NCBI RefSeq assembly: GCF_000312565.1
Contig: NZ_CALW02000014.1
Coordinates: forward strand, 1 to 39,746
Direction of reading: 5' to 3'
DNA: 39,746 nt
Source of the DNA: Bartonella rattaustraliani AUST/NH4
Lineage (GTDB): Bacteria; Pseudomonadota; Alphaproteobacteria; Rhizobiales; Rhizobiaceae
Shown here: one piece after another, positions 7,872 to 18,087 of the stretch
Layout: each line of letters begins with the position of its first letter
Numbering within the stretch: the stretch's first letter is position 1
Made by a program: the position numbers and the translations under genes
The notes under the pieces: model-generated
Told to the model about the DNA's origin: nothing
Databases searched by the model: none
Seen by the model: only the letters and a program-made list of their open reading frames with translations

Positions 7872-10190
7872 TCATTCTTCTTTGAGTTTTTTTCGATTTG
7901 CAGCGAGAACTGCAAGAGCTGTCATATTAACGACTCCTCGTGAAGTTACGGAAGGTGTTAGGATATGTGCCGGACGTGACGCGCCGATCAAAATAGGACC
8001 GACATGAAGTGCTTTGGCAAGATTTTTTACGAGATTGAGTGCTATATTGGCTGCATCAAGTGTTGGAAAAACGAGCAAATTTGCTTCGCCTTTGAGGCGT
8101 GAAGCAGGAAAAATACGGTCACGAAAAGCTGTAGAAAGTGCGGCATCACCGTGCATTTCTCCATCGGCTTCTAGATCTGGGTGTAATTTAGCAAGAATTT
8201 CGGTTGCACGACGCATTTTATGTGCACTTTCCGTATTTTTTGAACCAAAATTCGAGTGTGATAATAATGCTGCTTTGGGTGTTATACCAAATGCTTCTAT
8301 TTCTTTTGCTGCCAATACTGTCATTTCTGCTATTTCTTCTGCAGAAGGATTTTCATTAACGTAAGTATCTGTTAAAAAAAGAATACGGCGTGAAGAAATA
8401 AGCAAGCTTACAGCAGAAAAATGGTGAACATTTGGATCAAGTCCAATCACTTGTTCAATTAATTCAAGATGACGCTCAAAGCGTCCTTCTAAACCACAAA
8501 TCATTGCGTCAGCTTCGTTACGCATCACGGCAAGTGCTGCAATTGCTGTTGTTGATGTTCTTACAATTGTTTTTGCAACTTCGGGTGAGACACCGCGTCG
8601 TCCTGTATAACGAAGAAATAAATTCACATAATCATGAAAACGTGGATCATTTTCTGGATTTGTAAGCTCAAAATCTAGACCGGGACGAATTTTAAGACCA
8701 AAGCGCTTTAACCTTGCCTCTACAACATGGGGACGACCTATAAGGAGAGGAATTGCAGTTTGTTCCTCAAGCACAATTTGTGCTGCGCGAAGCACACGTT
8801 CGTCTTCACCATTGGCATAAATAACGCGTTTACGTTTTGCTATTTTTGCGGCAGCAAAAACAGGTTTCATTGCTAATCCAGAACGAAAGACAAATCGGTT
8901 TAGGATATCATGATAGGTTTCCATATTTTCAATGGGACGAATCGCGACATCAGTTTCCATGGCTGCTTTAGCAACAGCAGGTGCAATGCGGAGTATTAAA
9001 CGCGGATCAAAGGGGGAGGGAATGAGATAGTCTGGACCAAAACTGGGTGGTTCTTTTGAGTATGCACGCGCTGCAATGTCTGAAGTCTCTTCACGGGCAA
9101 GAGCGGCAATAGCATGAACTGCAGCCATTTTCATTTCTTCATTAATTGCGGTCGCACCGACATCTAATGCACCCCGGAAGATATAGGGAAAACAAAGGAC
9201 ATTATTGACTTGGTTTGGGTAATCCGAACGCCCTGTACAGATCATAGCATCTGGTCGCACAGAATGTGCTTCTTCTGGCATGATTTCTGGTACTGGATTA
9301 GCGAGTGCTAAAATTAATGGATTGGGAGCCATTTTTTTGAGATATTCAGGCTTTAAAACACCTCCTGCTGAAACACCTAGAAAAATATCTGCATTATCAA
9401 TAATCTCAGATAAAGTTCGTGCATTGGTTTCTTGTGCATAATTGACTTTCCAACGATCCATAAGGGCTTTACGGCCTTTATAAACAACGCCTTCTAGATC
9501 GCTAAGCCAGATATTTTCAACTTTTGCTCCAAGACGCACCAAAAGATTGATACAAGCCAGCGCTGCGGCACCGGCGCCCGAGGTAACTATTTTTGCATTT
9601 TCAATTTTTTTCCCCGAAAGATTGAGTGCATTTAATACCGCTGCACAAACAATAATGGCCGTCCCATGTTGGTCATCATGGAAAACGGGAATATTCATTT
9701 TTGTGCGAAGTTTTTCTTCAATTTCAAAACATTCAGGTGCTTTTATATCTTCAAGATTAATTCCACTAAATGTGGGTTCTAAAGAAGAGACAGTTTCTAC
9801 CATCTGCTTAATGCTAGGAGCATCAATTTCAATATCAAAAACATCAATATCCGCAAACTTTTTAAATAAAACAGCTTTTCCTTCCATAACGGGTTTTGAG
9901 GCGAGTGGACCAATATTCCCCAGTCCAAGGACTGCTGTTCCATTTGATATAACTGCAACTAAATTAGAACGGGATGTATATTGAGCCGCGAGGTTTGGAT
10001 CTTTATGAATTTCAAGGCAGGGTGCAGCGACACCTGGAGAGTAAGCAAGAGCTAAATCACGCTGGTTATCAAGTGGCGTTGTTGCTTGTATTTCTAATTT
10101 TCCAGGTTTTGGATGTTTATGATAAAAAAGTGCGGCATTATCAAGTTCAGTTTTCTGTGAACTGCGATCGCTGTTTTGCTCTGTAGACAT
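7872..10190 (-). CDS. maeB: NADP-dependent malic enzyme with phosphotransacetylase-like domain (MaeB)
   Basis: 772 residues, the usual size of the large MaeB type. The N-terminal malic-enzyme half (about 20-430) has LAYSPGVAAPC, VAVISNGTAVLGLGNIG, INLEDIKAPECFEIE, PVFHDDQHGTA and the Rossmann loop TSGAGAAALACI. The C-terminal half (about 450-765) is a phosphotransacetylase-like domain, which is regulatory in this family and binds acetyl-CoA in rhizobial enzymes. It decarboxylates malate to pyruvate with NADP reduction in the cytosol, linking C4-acid use to gluconeogenic and lipid precursors. It is monocistronic, with 0.8 kb of non-coding DNA upstream. Confidence 0.95.
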   Translation of the reverse strand: MSTEQNSDRSSQKTELDNAALFYHKHPKPGKLEIQATTPLDNQRDLALAYSPGVAAPCLEIHKDPNLAAQYTSRSNLVAVISNGTAVLGLGNIGPLASKPVMEGKAVLFKKFADIDVFDIEIDAPSIKQMVETVSSLEPTFSGINLEDIKAPECFEIEEKLRTKMNIPVFHDDQHGTAIIVCAAVLNALNLSGKKIENAKIVTSGAGAAALACINLLVRLGAKVENIWLSDLEGVVYKGRKALMDRWKVNYAQETNARTLSEIIDNADIFLGVSAGGVLKPEYLKKMAPNPLILALANPVPEIMPEEAHSVRPDAMICTGRSDYPNQVNNVLCFPYIFRGALDVGATAINEEMKMAAVHAIAALAREETSDIAARAYSKEPPSFGPDYLIPSPFDPRLILRIAPAVAKAAMETDVAIRPIENMETYHDILNRFVFRSGLAMKPVFAAAKIAKRKRVIYANGEDERVLRAAQIVLEEQTAIPLLIGRPHVVEARLKRFGLKIRPGLDFELTNPENDPRFHDYVNLFLRYTGRRGVSPEVAKTIVRTSTTAIAALAVMRNEADAMICGLEGRFERHLELIEQVIGLDPNVHHFSAVSLLISSRRILFLTDTYVNENPSAEEIAEMTVLAAKEIEAFGITPKAALLSHSNFGSKNTESAHKMRRATEILAKLHPDLEADGEMHGDAALSTAFRDRIFPASRLKGEANLLVFPTLDAANIALNLVKNLAKALHVGPILIGASRPAHILTPSVTSRGVVNMTALAVLAANRKKLKEE

Positions 10191-11017
10191 TATTTATGGT
10201 ATCCAAGTTCGTGTACGTTTATATGAGTGTTCCATCTGCGATAAGGTTTCGTCTACTGATAGATCCTAATTGTTTTAAATAGTGATGAATATAAAAATGC
10301 ATGAATATGAGCAAAATTGGGGGGGGAGATCATTAAACCAGTTTAATCATTCTTTTTGTTTGTGTGCATATCAACCAGCACAACCAATCTTTTCTCCTTA
10401 ACAAAAATTCGCAGAAGTTAGTTAATTTTAAAAGTGAGTAAACACTACTAGCGGTTACATTAGCAAGCAGTTGTTTTTTTTGCAATGCTGGTGAGAAAGA
10501 AAAGTAGAGAGTTGGTTGATTCATTGGGGCTATTATCATAAGGATATATGTTATTTGCATCTTATAAACACAGAATTCATAGATAAATATCTGCAAATAT
10601 AAAATCGTCTCTATAATTTTAAAAGTTCTCTATTCTCTATCGTTGAATGCAGGTGAAAGTAACTTCTTATGATTTAAGAATAGGTATATTATGTCGAAAA
10701 ATAGAGTTTGTATATTTATGAAATGGGACGTGTGTGTCTGTAAAAAATATTGTATACTCCAAGGTAATCAAGATTTATCTAAAAATTGATGCGTAAGCAT
10801 TTTATATATATGCGGTCTTTATTCATTGCTACAAAGAGAAGTGAAGGGACAAGGGAATTATGCTTATTCCACTTATGAAGCTGTTTAGTCAGTGATTCTG
10901 CGTATTTTAAATAGAGTTTAGAAGATTACAAAAATTCAATACTATCCACTCACTTATCGATAAATAATACGAAATTCTTACTTAATGTATTACAGGCTGA
11001 AGAGCGATGAGAATAAT
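10191..11017. other. 0.8-kb gap between maeB and the GPR-like gene
   Basis: No convincing gene. The longest ORFs (10333-10596 and 10950-11234, both minus) show no family features; the second overlaps the end of the GPR-like gene in another frame. A short inverted repeat ATTAAAC-CA-GTTTAAT lies at about 10332-10347, after a run of seven Gs. Confidence 0.5.
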
Positions 11018-11053
11018 TTGAAAAGAAAAAGTGAAAAAATAGCTTTTTCACTT
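11018..11053 (-). terminator. Rho-independent terminator of the GPR-like gene
   Basis: On the minus strand, AAGTGAAAAA and TTTTTCACTT form a 10-bp stem (11029-11038 with 11044-11053) around a 5-nt loop, followed by a T-rich tract. It begins 12 bp after the stop codon at 11065. Confidence 0.85.
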
Positions 11054-11064
11054 CTCTTATTATC

Positions 11065-14000
11065 TCACCCGATGCGACCACTCGCATGAGCGAGCATCGT
11101 ATAAACTTTTCCAGTATCTGATACCAAATATTTTCGAACTGAATGAGAAGAACCCGTATTGCGGGATACATCACGTAACAGCTTTTCAAAATCCGTAATA
11201 TACTGATTAACTGAATGTTTAAAATCAATATCACGCATATATTTTTTCTTAATCATTTCAAATATCGTTTTTCCATTCGAAGTATAAAGACGTTCTGTCA
11301 CGATATTTTTTTGTCCACGGCGATAATGATCCCACAGTTCAATAACAGCATTGTGGTTTACGGCTCTTACAATACCTGCAGCTAAAGAATGAAGAGATTC
11401 ACTTGTAGAGCGTGTTTTGGTTTGTACCGAGGCAGAAACAGGCTCATGAGACATCTCATCATACAAAGATTCTTCACGTGATGCCCTTTCTAGAAGATTT
11501 GATACCCATTTATTTGGCCGTTTTTTGCCTACATCTTGTTGTAAAATAGGCTTAGGTGGCACTATTTTCTTGGTAATTTCAGGGAAAATATCAGCATCTC
11601 TCTTAAGCATAGATGAATGAGATATTGCCGGTATCAACTGTTCCTTTGTCTCTTTTTTATCACTTTTTTGTATAATGTTCACGAGGTTTTTCAATGCTGC
11701 AATTTGTTCGTTTAAAGTAGTACGAATTGTCTGCGTTGTTTCTTTTGTTTTTTCTGGAAGCTTTTGAACATTTTCATGAATATCATTATTAATTTTTGAA
11801 AGTTCTGAACGAACTTCATCAGCAGAGCGACGTATATTTTCTGCTGCTCCTGAGAAACGTGTTGAAGCTTCACTAATAAGCTGATTTAGTGACTGTTGGA
11901 GTGAATATGTGGAGTTGCGCGCATTTTTATCAGTGCGTTCAAGTGCTAAATTAAGGACATTTTCATAATGTTCAATAAGCTTAGTAATTTCATTAGACTT
12001 TGAAACAAGAGCATTGCTCAACACAGAGAGAGTGTTATGTTTTTCTTCAAGTGTCGCATTGAGTGAATCTTCAGACTGTTCGAGAATATGAATAGTCTGA
12101 GATAGTGTTTTGGCATGTTGACCGAAACTGCTTGTTATATGACTAATTTGTTCAAATGTGTTTTCCGAGAGCTTTTGCAAAACCTCGACATTGTTATTAA
12201 GTACTTGATTTGAAGCCGATAAATGTTCTGTCACTTTGTCTGTGTTGCGGAAAAAATTATCCGTAGTTTCCCCAAACTGACCATCGATATTTTGAATTGC
12301 TGATAACAGAACATTACTGTTTTCGTGGAAGCTGTAAATCGATTGATTTAATTGTGTCACGATGGATGAGACATTGTCGACAAGATCTTCCTTCATAGCC
12401 GTTACAGTTTGGATGGTTTCAGAGTGCGTTTGTGTTAAGTTATCCATTAAAGATGCATTTTGTGCGTAGATTCTTTGTTCCGCATCTTGTGTTGAGAGGG
12501 AGAGTTGCTCACTGATATGCTGCGTTAAATAACCAATTGATTCAGTTGTATTTTGTGCAGCTTGGTTTAGATGATTTGTTAATTCTGTTATTTTTCCGAC
12601 ATGTTCTGAAATTTGAATCGCCGTTTGATTGTTTGCTTCTTCCAAACGATTACTGACATCAGAAAGCTGAGATTCTAAATCATTTTTCAGGTTCTGCATG
12701 GAGTGATTAAGGACATTACAGCGTTCGCTGAGCACTTGTTCAATTGCTGTTGTTGAAGTGTGAATTGTTTCGTTCAATAACGCCTGTACATTATGCGTGG
12801 CAGTTGTAAAAGCTTTGACAGTATGATCCGTTTGTTCATATAGGACAGAAAGAACTTTCTCACTGGTGTCATAAACTGTTTGTGTAACATTTGATACAAT
12901 ACGATTTCCAGATTCCGAGAGAATATTTTCTGCTTTTTCAGCAACATTCGTAACGGATGAAATGATTTGTTTACCCGTGGAAGAAAGAATATCAGAGGCT
13001 TTTATGACTTTATTATGCAAGTTGTCTGTAACGGCGTTAACGGAGTCTTCTAATGTTATTCGTATATTGCCAACACTTGTTTCCAGTGCGTGCTGAATTG
13101 CTTGGTTTTTTTCGTTATTCAGGATGATAGATGTCTGTAATGAATCTGCCTGTTTTTCAAGGATAGATGTTTGGGTTTCTATCGTTTCATAGACTTGGCC
13201 AAGTTTTTCTGAAAACGCTTCTTCTAATGTGCTTGCACGTTCAAAGACTTGGCGAGCACGGTTTTTTAAACTCTCATCGAATGATTCCATTCGTGTTTCA
13301 AGGGCTTCAAAGAATGTCCCGTTGGATTGAGAGAGCGTATTTTTTAGAATCTCAGCATGTCCCTCGAGATTTTTGATATGGCTTTGAACCGTTTCTGTAA
13401 TATTTTTGCTATTGGTCGCAATTGCACTTTCAACGAGGTCGATTTGCTGTTTTAGAGCGGCATCAACATGTATGTCACTTTTGGTGATAAGATTATGGAT
13501 TGTTTCCATCCGTTGTTCGAGCGTGTGTGCTTGATTTGCAAGAACCTCGTTAAGAGAAAAACTGTTAATAGCTAAAGAATCACGCAAGGCATCAGCACGG
13601 ATATCAATATTTCTCGCTTGTGCTTCTAAAGCATCTTTTGTTGTATTACAGCTTTGTGTGATAATTTCTTGTAGTTTTTCTGTGCATTGCACTATATTTG
13701 CAACATGATGTTCAGTATGCTGATCAACAACTTGAAAATTGTCACTCAAAATCTTTTCAAGGTTTGAAGTATTTTGCGTTAAGTCATTAATTTTATCTTG
13801 TAATGTATCTGCAATTTTATTTTTTTCGTTATCGAGCATATCTGCCATGAGAGCTCTTTGATCAGAAAGTTCTAATTTGAAGTCTTGCGAACGCTCTTGT
13901 ATGATCTCAATAATAGCACTATCGATATGTTGAACCTCTTCTCTTAATTTTTCTTTGCTTGTATCAATTGTAGAAAGAATGGTTGCATATCCGTTTGTAA

Positions 14001-15627
14001 ACATATCGCTGATATCAGCTGTTCTTGCTTTGAGATTTGTATTAATGCGTAATATATGATCCTCTAAGAAATTGCTGAGTTTTTCCGCATTACTTTCGAG
14101 GGTTTGACTGCGAGCAATGAAAGATTCAATGATGGAGTTGCTATGCTCTTTAAGAGAAAGATCAACATTTGCCAGACGGCTTTCAAAAGATCCAATTGCT
14201 TCTGAAGCTACATTATCAAATTTAGAAGAAAGCTTGTAGGCTTGCTCGTCAAGGCGCATGATTTTTTCATCTAAAATTTGTAGAGACTGGTTGTTACGAT
14301 CAATAATATTTTGATCCAGTGCTTTGAATTTTTCGGCAACACTATGTAGAGTTTTGTCTGTTGTTGCTTGTATGCCCGTTGCAATTTTAGCGATGTGCAT
14401 TTCAGCTTTCGCAGCTGTTTCATTAAAGACTTTCTCTATTTGCTTTTCATTATTATCAAAACGTTTTGAGAAGCCATCAAAATTTTTCTCTAATTCGTGA
14501 AAAAACTCTGTGTTTTTTTGCTGGATTTGCGTTGTCGTGTCACTAAATTTTTCAACGAGTTGATTTGTTACACCATCACCAGCGTGGCAAAGCTTTTCAA
14601 CAAGCTCTTCTCCTTGTTTTTGTAAAGTTTCGGAAAGAGTTTGCGCAAGCTTTTCAACATTGGTGACAATTTTTGAGGTTACCAAGCCAAATTCATCACT
14701 CAGTTGTTCCTGCGTTCCTTTAATTGTTGATTGTACACGATCGGCATGATTCAAGATGGCTATACGTTCATTGCTCAATTCTTTGATTAAGGTATGAATG
14801 CGCGATTCATTTTCAGCATAGGCTTGTTCTAGATTATGAACCTCTCCTTGAATGATTGCTTCAAGTTCAACAGCACGTCCAAGGGTACGTTCAATTCCTT
14901 TGTTCATTGCTGCTACTTCTTCGCGAATGGTTTGCCCTATAGCGACCGCTTGTTTTTCAGATATATGTTGTGGTTCATTAAGACGTTGTGCGGCATTTGT
15001 CATAAGAAGAGCAATATTATGCAACTCGTCTGAACGTTTTGTTAATTGCGCAACACCCCAAGATAGGAGAATAGGGACTGCTGTTCCAGCTGCTACAGCG
15101 AGCCCCGTTGGGGATGTGACAAAGGTGGTGATGTTTGATAAGGAGTTAAGCCCAACAGGTGCTAGCTTATGGGCAATAAAAGCACCTCCTGTTGCCCATA
15201 GAGCGCTAAGCGCTGTGGTGCACAAATAGATTCGGGAGGTAGAACGTTGCTTTAATAATTCAAAACTTGAAGGAGTCGTTGTATCATCGTTTGCAGGAAG
15301 AGGTTGTGTTGACAACAGTGTATTGTTAACAGTTCCTCCTGAAAGATCATCTCCAGATTTAGGGGCAAAAAGCTGTTCAACAACAGATTCATCAATAACA
15401 GTGTTATCATGAATATTTGAGATAAGAGTCGAAGTTCCATTTTCAGTGAAAGCTTCTTCTTCTGCCATTGCAATTTTTTTAATCAACTCATCTACATTAA
15501 TGACATTTTCAGAATTATGGGAAGACATTATTTCAATTGCCGCGTCATCAAAATCAAAGCTCATAGCCTTTGAGAGAGCTTCTTCAACCTCAACTTCAAA
15601 TGTTTGTAACTTGGTTCTGCGTGCCAT
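11065..15627 (-). CDS. Giant coiled-coil membrane protein, Growth Pole Ring (GPR)-like
   Basis: 1520 residues. The N-terminal 130 residues are acidic and cytosolic. Two hydrophobic segments follow (about 133-153 and 172-195). Then comes roughly 1000 residues of low-complexity helical heptad-like sequence rich in E, Q, N, T and S with repeated Ser/Asn-Val-Thr-Glu phrases, the kind databases label apolipoprotein- or kinesin-like. A conserved globular C-terminus of about 130 residues includes ELWDHYRRGQKNIVTERLYT and ends SDTGKVYTMLAHASGRIG. This architecture and C-terminus match the Rhizobiales protein described in Agrobacterium as GPR (about 2100 aa), which forms a ring at the growing pole and is needed for unipolar growth. 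The copy here is shorter, mainly in the coiled-coil part. It is monocistronic. Family assignment is from memory of the C-terminal motif; function in this organism is inferred. Confidence 0.75.
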   Translation of the reverse strand: MARRTKLQTFEVEVEEALSKAMSFDFDDAAIEIMSSHNSENVINVDELIKKIAMAEEEAFTENGTSTLISNIHDNTVIDESVVEQLFAPKSGDDLSGGTVNNTLLSTQPLPANDDTTTPSSFELLKQRSTSRIYLCTTALSALWATGGAFIAHKLAPVGLNSLSNITTFVTSPTGLAVAAGTAVPILLSWGVAQLTKRSDELHNIALLMTNAAQRLNEPQHISEKQAVAIGQTIREEVAAMNKGIERTLGRAVELEAIIQGEVHNLEQAYAENESRIHTLIKELSNERIAILNHADRVQSTIKGTQEQLSDEFGLVTSKIVTNVEKLAQTLSETLQKQGEELVEKLCHAGDGVTNQLVEKFSDTTTQIQQKNTEFFHELEKNFDGFSKRFDNNEKQIEKVFNETAAKAEMHIAKIATGIQATTDKTLHSVAEKFKALDQNIIDRNNQSLQILDEKIMRLDEQAYKLSSKFDNVASEAIGSFESRLANVDLSLKEHSNSIIESFIARSQTLESNAEKLSNFLEDHILRINTNLKARTADISDMFTNGYATILSTIDTSKEKLREEVQHIDSAIIEIIQERSQDFKLELSDQRALMADMLDNEKNKIADTLQDKINDLTQNTSNLEKILSDNFQVVDQHTEHHVANIVQCTEKLQEIITQSCNTTKDALEAQARNIDIRADALRDSLAINSFSLNEVLANQAHTLEQRMETIHNLITKSDIHVDAALKQQIDLVESAIATNSKNITETVQSHIKNLEGHAEILKNTLSQSNGTFFEALETRMESFDESLKNRARQVFERASTLEEAFSEKLGQVYETIETQTSILEKQADSLQTSIILNNEKNQAIQHALETSVGNIRITLEDSVNAVTDNLHNKVIKASDILSSTGKQIISSVTNVAEKAENILSESGNRIVSNVTQTVYDTSEKVLSVLYEQTDHTVKAFTTATHNVQALLNETIHTSTTAIEQVLSERCNVLNHSMQNLKNDLESQLSDVSNRLEEANNQTAIQISEHVGKITELTNHLNQAAQNTTESIGYLTQHISEQLSLSTQDAEQRIYAQNASLMDNLTQTHSETIQTVTAMKEDLVDNVSSIVTQLNQSIYSFHENSNVLLSAIQNIDGQFGETTDNFFRNTDKVTEHLSASNQVLNNNVEVLQKLSENTFEQISHITSSFGQHAKTLSQTIHILEQSEDSLNATLEEKHNTLSVLSNALVSKSNEITKLIEHYENVLNLALERTDKNARNSTYSLQQSLNQLISEASTRFSGAAENIRRSADEVRSELSKINNDIHENVQKLPEKTKETTQTIRTTLNEQIAALKNLVNIIQKSDKKETKEQLIPAISHSSMLKRDADIFPEITKKIVPPKPILQQDVGKKRPNKWVSNLLERASREESLYDEMSHEPVSASVQTKTRSTSESLHSLAAGIVRAVNHNAVIELWDHYRRGQKNIVTERLYTSNGKTIFEMIKKKYMRDIDFKHSVNQYITDFEKLLRDVSRNTGSSHSVRKYLVSDTGKVYTMLAHASGRIG

Positions 15628-16332
15628 ACTCGCCTCACACTCTTACAGAAAGAAAAGGGATACGTCCTCCTCCAGATATCTCTGCATACTAACTGTTAAT
15701 TATTTAGAAAGGAATATATTCTGGAAAAAATTTTGAAACTTCTCAAGATAAAGTTAACACAGTTCTTTATTATTTGTATGAAAATGGTATAAATTACAAT
15801 AAAAACAATAAATTACGCAATTTTAATGAAAATAAAAATACTGTTTACAACTCCATAAATAGGTAGAATTTTGAGCTTATTATATAAGGATAGGGGAAAT
15901 TTAATGGTGGTTATGCAGAGGTCTTTTTAAAGAAATCTGTAGTGTGTAGGTGGATTTATGTCTGAGAAGTTTCTCATATTTTTTGATAAAAATTCTGGAA
16001 ATTTATGCTACCATTAGAAAAAGTTATTGATTCTAAAAAAATGAATCATTTTAAGTGCATATAGTTTGAAATATATGGTATGTGTGTGGTCCTTTATGGA
16101 AAAAATAAAAGCTCGTTTCTCACAGTTATTCATAAAAGATGCAGAGAGAGAAGTTGTGTATTTTGTAATAGGTTTTCACAGATTGTAGTATTTACTGTTT
16201 TAACGGGATATTTTTTCTCATTTAGATTGTCTTTTTTTAAAATTTGAAGCTCCTACGTTGACAATTGAATATTTTTCAGTCGATATGCGTGCACGAATAT
16301 TTTGTGCAATTCGAAATGAAGGTGTAAGAATA
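15628..16332. other. 0.7-kb divergent intergenic region before hfq
   Basis: It separates the GPR-like gene (minus) from hfq (plus) and must hold both promoters. It is very AT-rich. A TTGATA box near 15983 is a weak promoter candidate. I see no RNA gene. In many Rhizobiales ntrX precedes hfq; no ntrX sequence is recognisable here. Confidence 0.5.
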
Positions 16333-16572
16333 ATGGCAGAACGATCACAACACCTGCAGGATGTATTTTTAAATACGCTACGCAAACAGAAAATTTCTCT
16401 GACAATTTTTCTTGTAAATGGCGTTAAGCTAACGGGTATTGTAACCTCGTTTGATAGTTTTTGTGTCCTTCTACGTCGTGACGGACATGCGCAATTGGTT
16501 TATAAGCATGCTATTTCTACAATTATGCCTGGACAACCTGTGCAGATGTTTGAAGGTGAAAGCTCTGAATAA
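16333..16572 (+). CDS. hfq: RNA chaperone Hfq
   Basis: 79 residues from the ATG at 16333, which gives the standard N-terminus [20 protein letters not shown]. The frame is open to 16258 but that part is not conserved. The Sm1 motif (about 24-50, [19 protein letters not shown]) and the Sm2 motif YKHAIST (57-63) are intact. It forms a hexameric ring that binds sRNAs and A-rich mRNA segments. hflX starts 38 bp downstream on the same strand, the usual hfq-hflX operon of proteobacteria. Confidence 0.96.
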   Translation: MAERSQHLQDVFLNTLRKQKISLTIFLVNGVKLTGIVTSFDSFCVLLRRDGHAQLVYKHAISTIMPGQPVQMFEGESSE

Positions 16573-16610
16573 GCAAGTCATTTTCCGTTTTATTAAAGTA
16601 CTTGGTTGCT

Positions 16611-17947
16611 ATGATAAATGAAAGTGAGAGATCTTTAAGCTTTTCTTCACAGGTTGTAAAACAAGTGCGCACTGTTGTTTTGGTACCAATTTACCAGGAA
16701 AACAAAAGTGAAAATGCTATAAGTGTGTGCTCAGTGTCTTCTTGGGTGAAAGAGGCTTTAGGTTTGGCGCGCGCTATAAGGCTGGAAGTCGTTCATTATG
16801 AAACGGTTAATATGACGATCTTGCGTTCTGCAACTCTGTTTGGAAAAGGTAAGGTCGATGCATTTGCGCATTATATAAGGGAATATTCTATTGAGCTGGT
16901 CGTTGTTGATTATTTGTTAACGCCGGTACAGCAACGTAATTTAGAAAAATTATGGAATTGTAAGGTTATCGATAGGACGGCTTTAATTTTAGAAATTTTT
17001 GGGGATCGCGCACGAACAAAAGAAGGGGGGTTGCAAGTTGAGTTAGCGCATTTATCTTACCAAAAGAGTAGACTTGTGCGCAGTTGGACACATTTAGAAC
17101 GGCAACGTGGTGGTCGTGGTTTTTTAGGTGGTCCTGGTGAAACTCAGATTGAAGCGGACAGACGTCTGTTGCAGGAAAAAATTACGCGGATTCGTCGTGA
17201 ATTGGAAAAGGTTATTAAAACACGGACTCTTCATAGAACAAAAAGAAAAAAACATCTCATCCTGTTGTTGCTTTGATTGGATATACTAATGCAGGGAAAT
17301 CAACTCTTTTTAATCGTTTAAGTGGTGCAAATGTTTTAGAAAAGGATATGCTTTTTGCAACACTTGATCCCACTTTACGCAAGGTTGTTCTTCCCCATGG
17401 AAAGACTATTCTTTTATCTGATACTGTGGGTTTTATTTCCAACTTACCAACACATTTAATTGCAGCTTTTAGAGCAACTCTTGAAGAAGTGGTTGAAGCT
17501 GATCTTATTCTTCATGTAAGAGATATGTCAGATCTTGATCACCGTGCCCATGCTAAGGATGTTTTAGAGGTACTTTCAAGTCTTGGTATTGATGATACAG
17601 AACATATCATAGAAGTTTGGAATAAGACCGATATATTGGATGAGCATGCATTAAATGTTTTGCAAACAAGTGCAAAAACGCAGTTAAAGCCGGCTGTAAT
17701 GGTTTCAGCACTCATGCGTGATGGACTGAATCAATTGTTAAAAGCGATTGAAACGCGAATTTTTGGGAAAATGCAAAATGTTGAATGTCTTTTAAAACCT
17801 CATGAAATGTCGCTTATTGATTGGTTTTATGAAAATTCTGGTGAAATAACAAAGGAAGGACATGATGATGGTTCTCTTACCATTAAAGCAGTTCTTACCT
17901 CTGAAGCAAAAAAGCGATTAGAGAAAATCAAAAAAAATATGAATTAA
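16611..17947 (+). pseudogene. hflX: GTPase HflX, interrupted by a -1 type frameshift
   Basis: Two adjacent frames together make a normal HflX of about 445 residues. The first (16611-17276) has the N-terminal HflX domain (LFGKGKVDAFAHYI, VVVDYLLTPVQQRNLEK) and the linker RGGRGFLGGPGETQIEADRR. It then leaves frame. The second carries the G domain: G1 GYTNAGKST, G3 DTVGF and G4 NKTD. The switch lies at a run of seven As (17246-17252). One more A, or a ribosome slip back by one base, restores a normal junction (HRTKRKK then HPVVALIGYTNAGK). HflX is a ribosome-binding GTPase that splits stalled 70S ribosomes after heat shock. The ATG at 16611 was preferred to the TTG at 16602, but its Shine-Dalgarno is weak. 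The gene may be truly broken, rescued by slippage at A_AAA_AAA, or a sequencing artefact. Confidence 0.85.
17246..17252 (+). other. A7 slippery run at the hflX frame change
   Basis: In the upstream frame the codons are AGA-AAA-AAA-CAT, so the seven As read A_AAA_AAA. This is a heptamer allowed for -1 ribosomal slippage, and also a substrate for RNA polymerase slippage. No obvious stimulatory stem-loop is visible just downstream. Confidence 0.6.
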
Positions 17948-18087
17948 AGTTTTTTGAAGTTTCTTTACATATCCTTTTTTCATTTTTACGCTTTTCTTCT
18001 CTCAAAATAATATAACTTAAAGTTAAGAGGATAGTTACTACTTTCTATTAATAAAACGTACGAGGTATTTTACTGGTTGAAATAAAG

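Noticed and set aside
9547-9984. 145-codon plus-strand ORF
   Set aside because: Antisense shadow of the conserved malic-enzyme domain of maeB.
10333-10596. 87-codon minus-strand ORF upstream of maeB
   Set aside because: No family features, no ribosome site, composition typical of AT-rich random frames.
10950-11234. 94-codon minus-strand ORF
   Set aside because: Overlaps the conserved 3' end of the GPR-like gene and its terminator in another frame.
14852-15229. 125-codon plus-strand ORF inside the GPR-like gene
   Set aside because: Antisense shadow of the membrane-segment coding region; no independent support.
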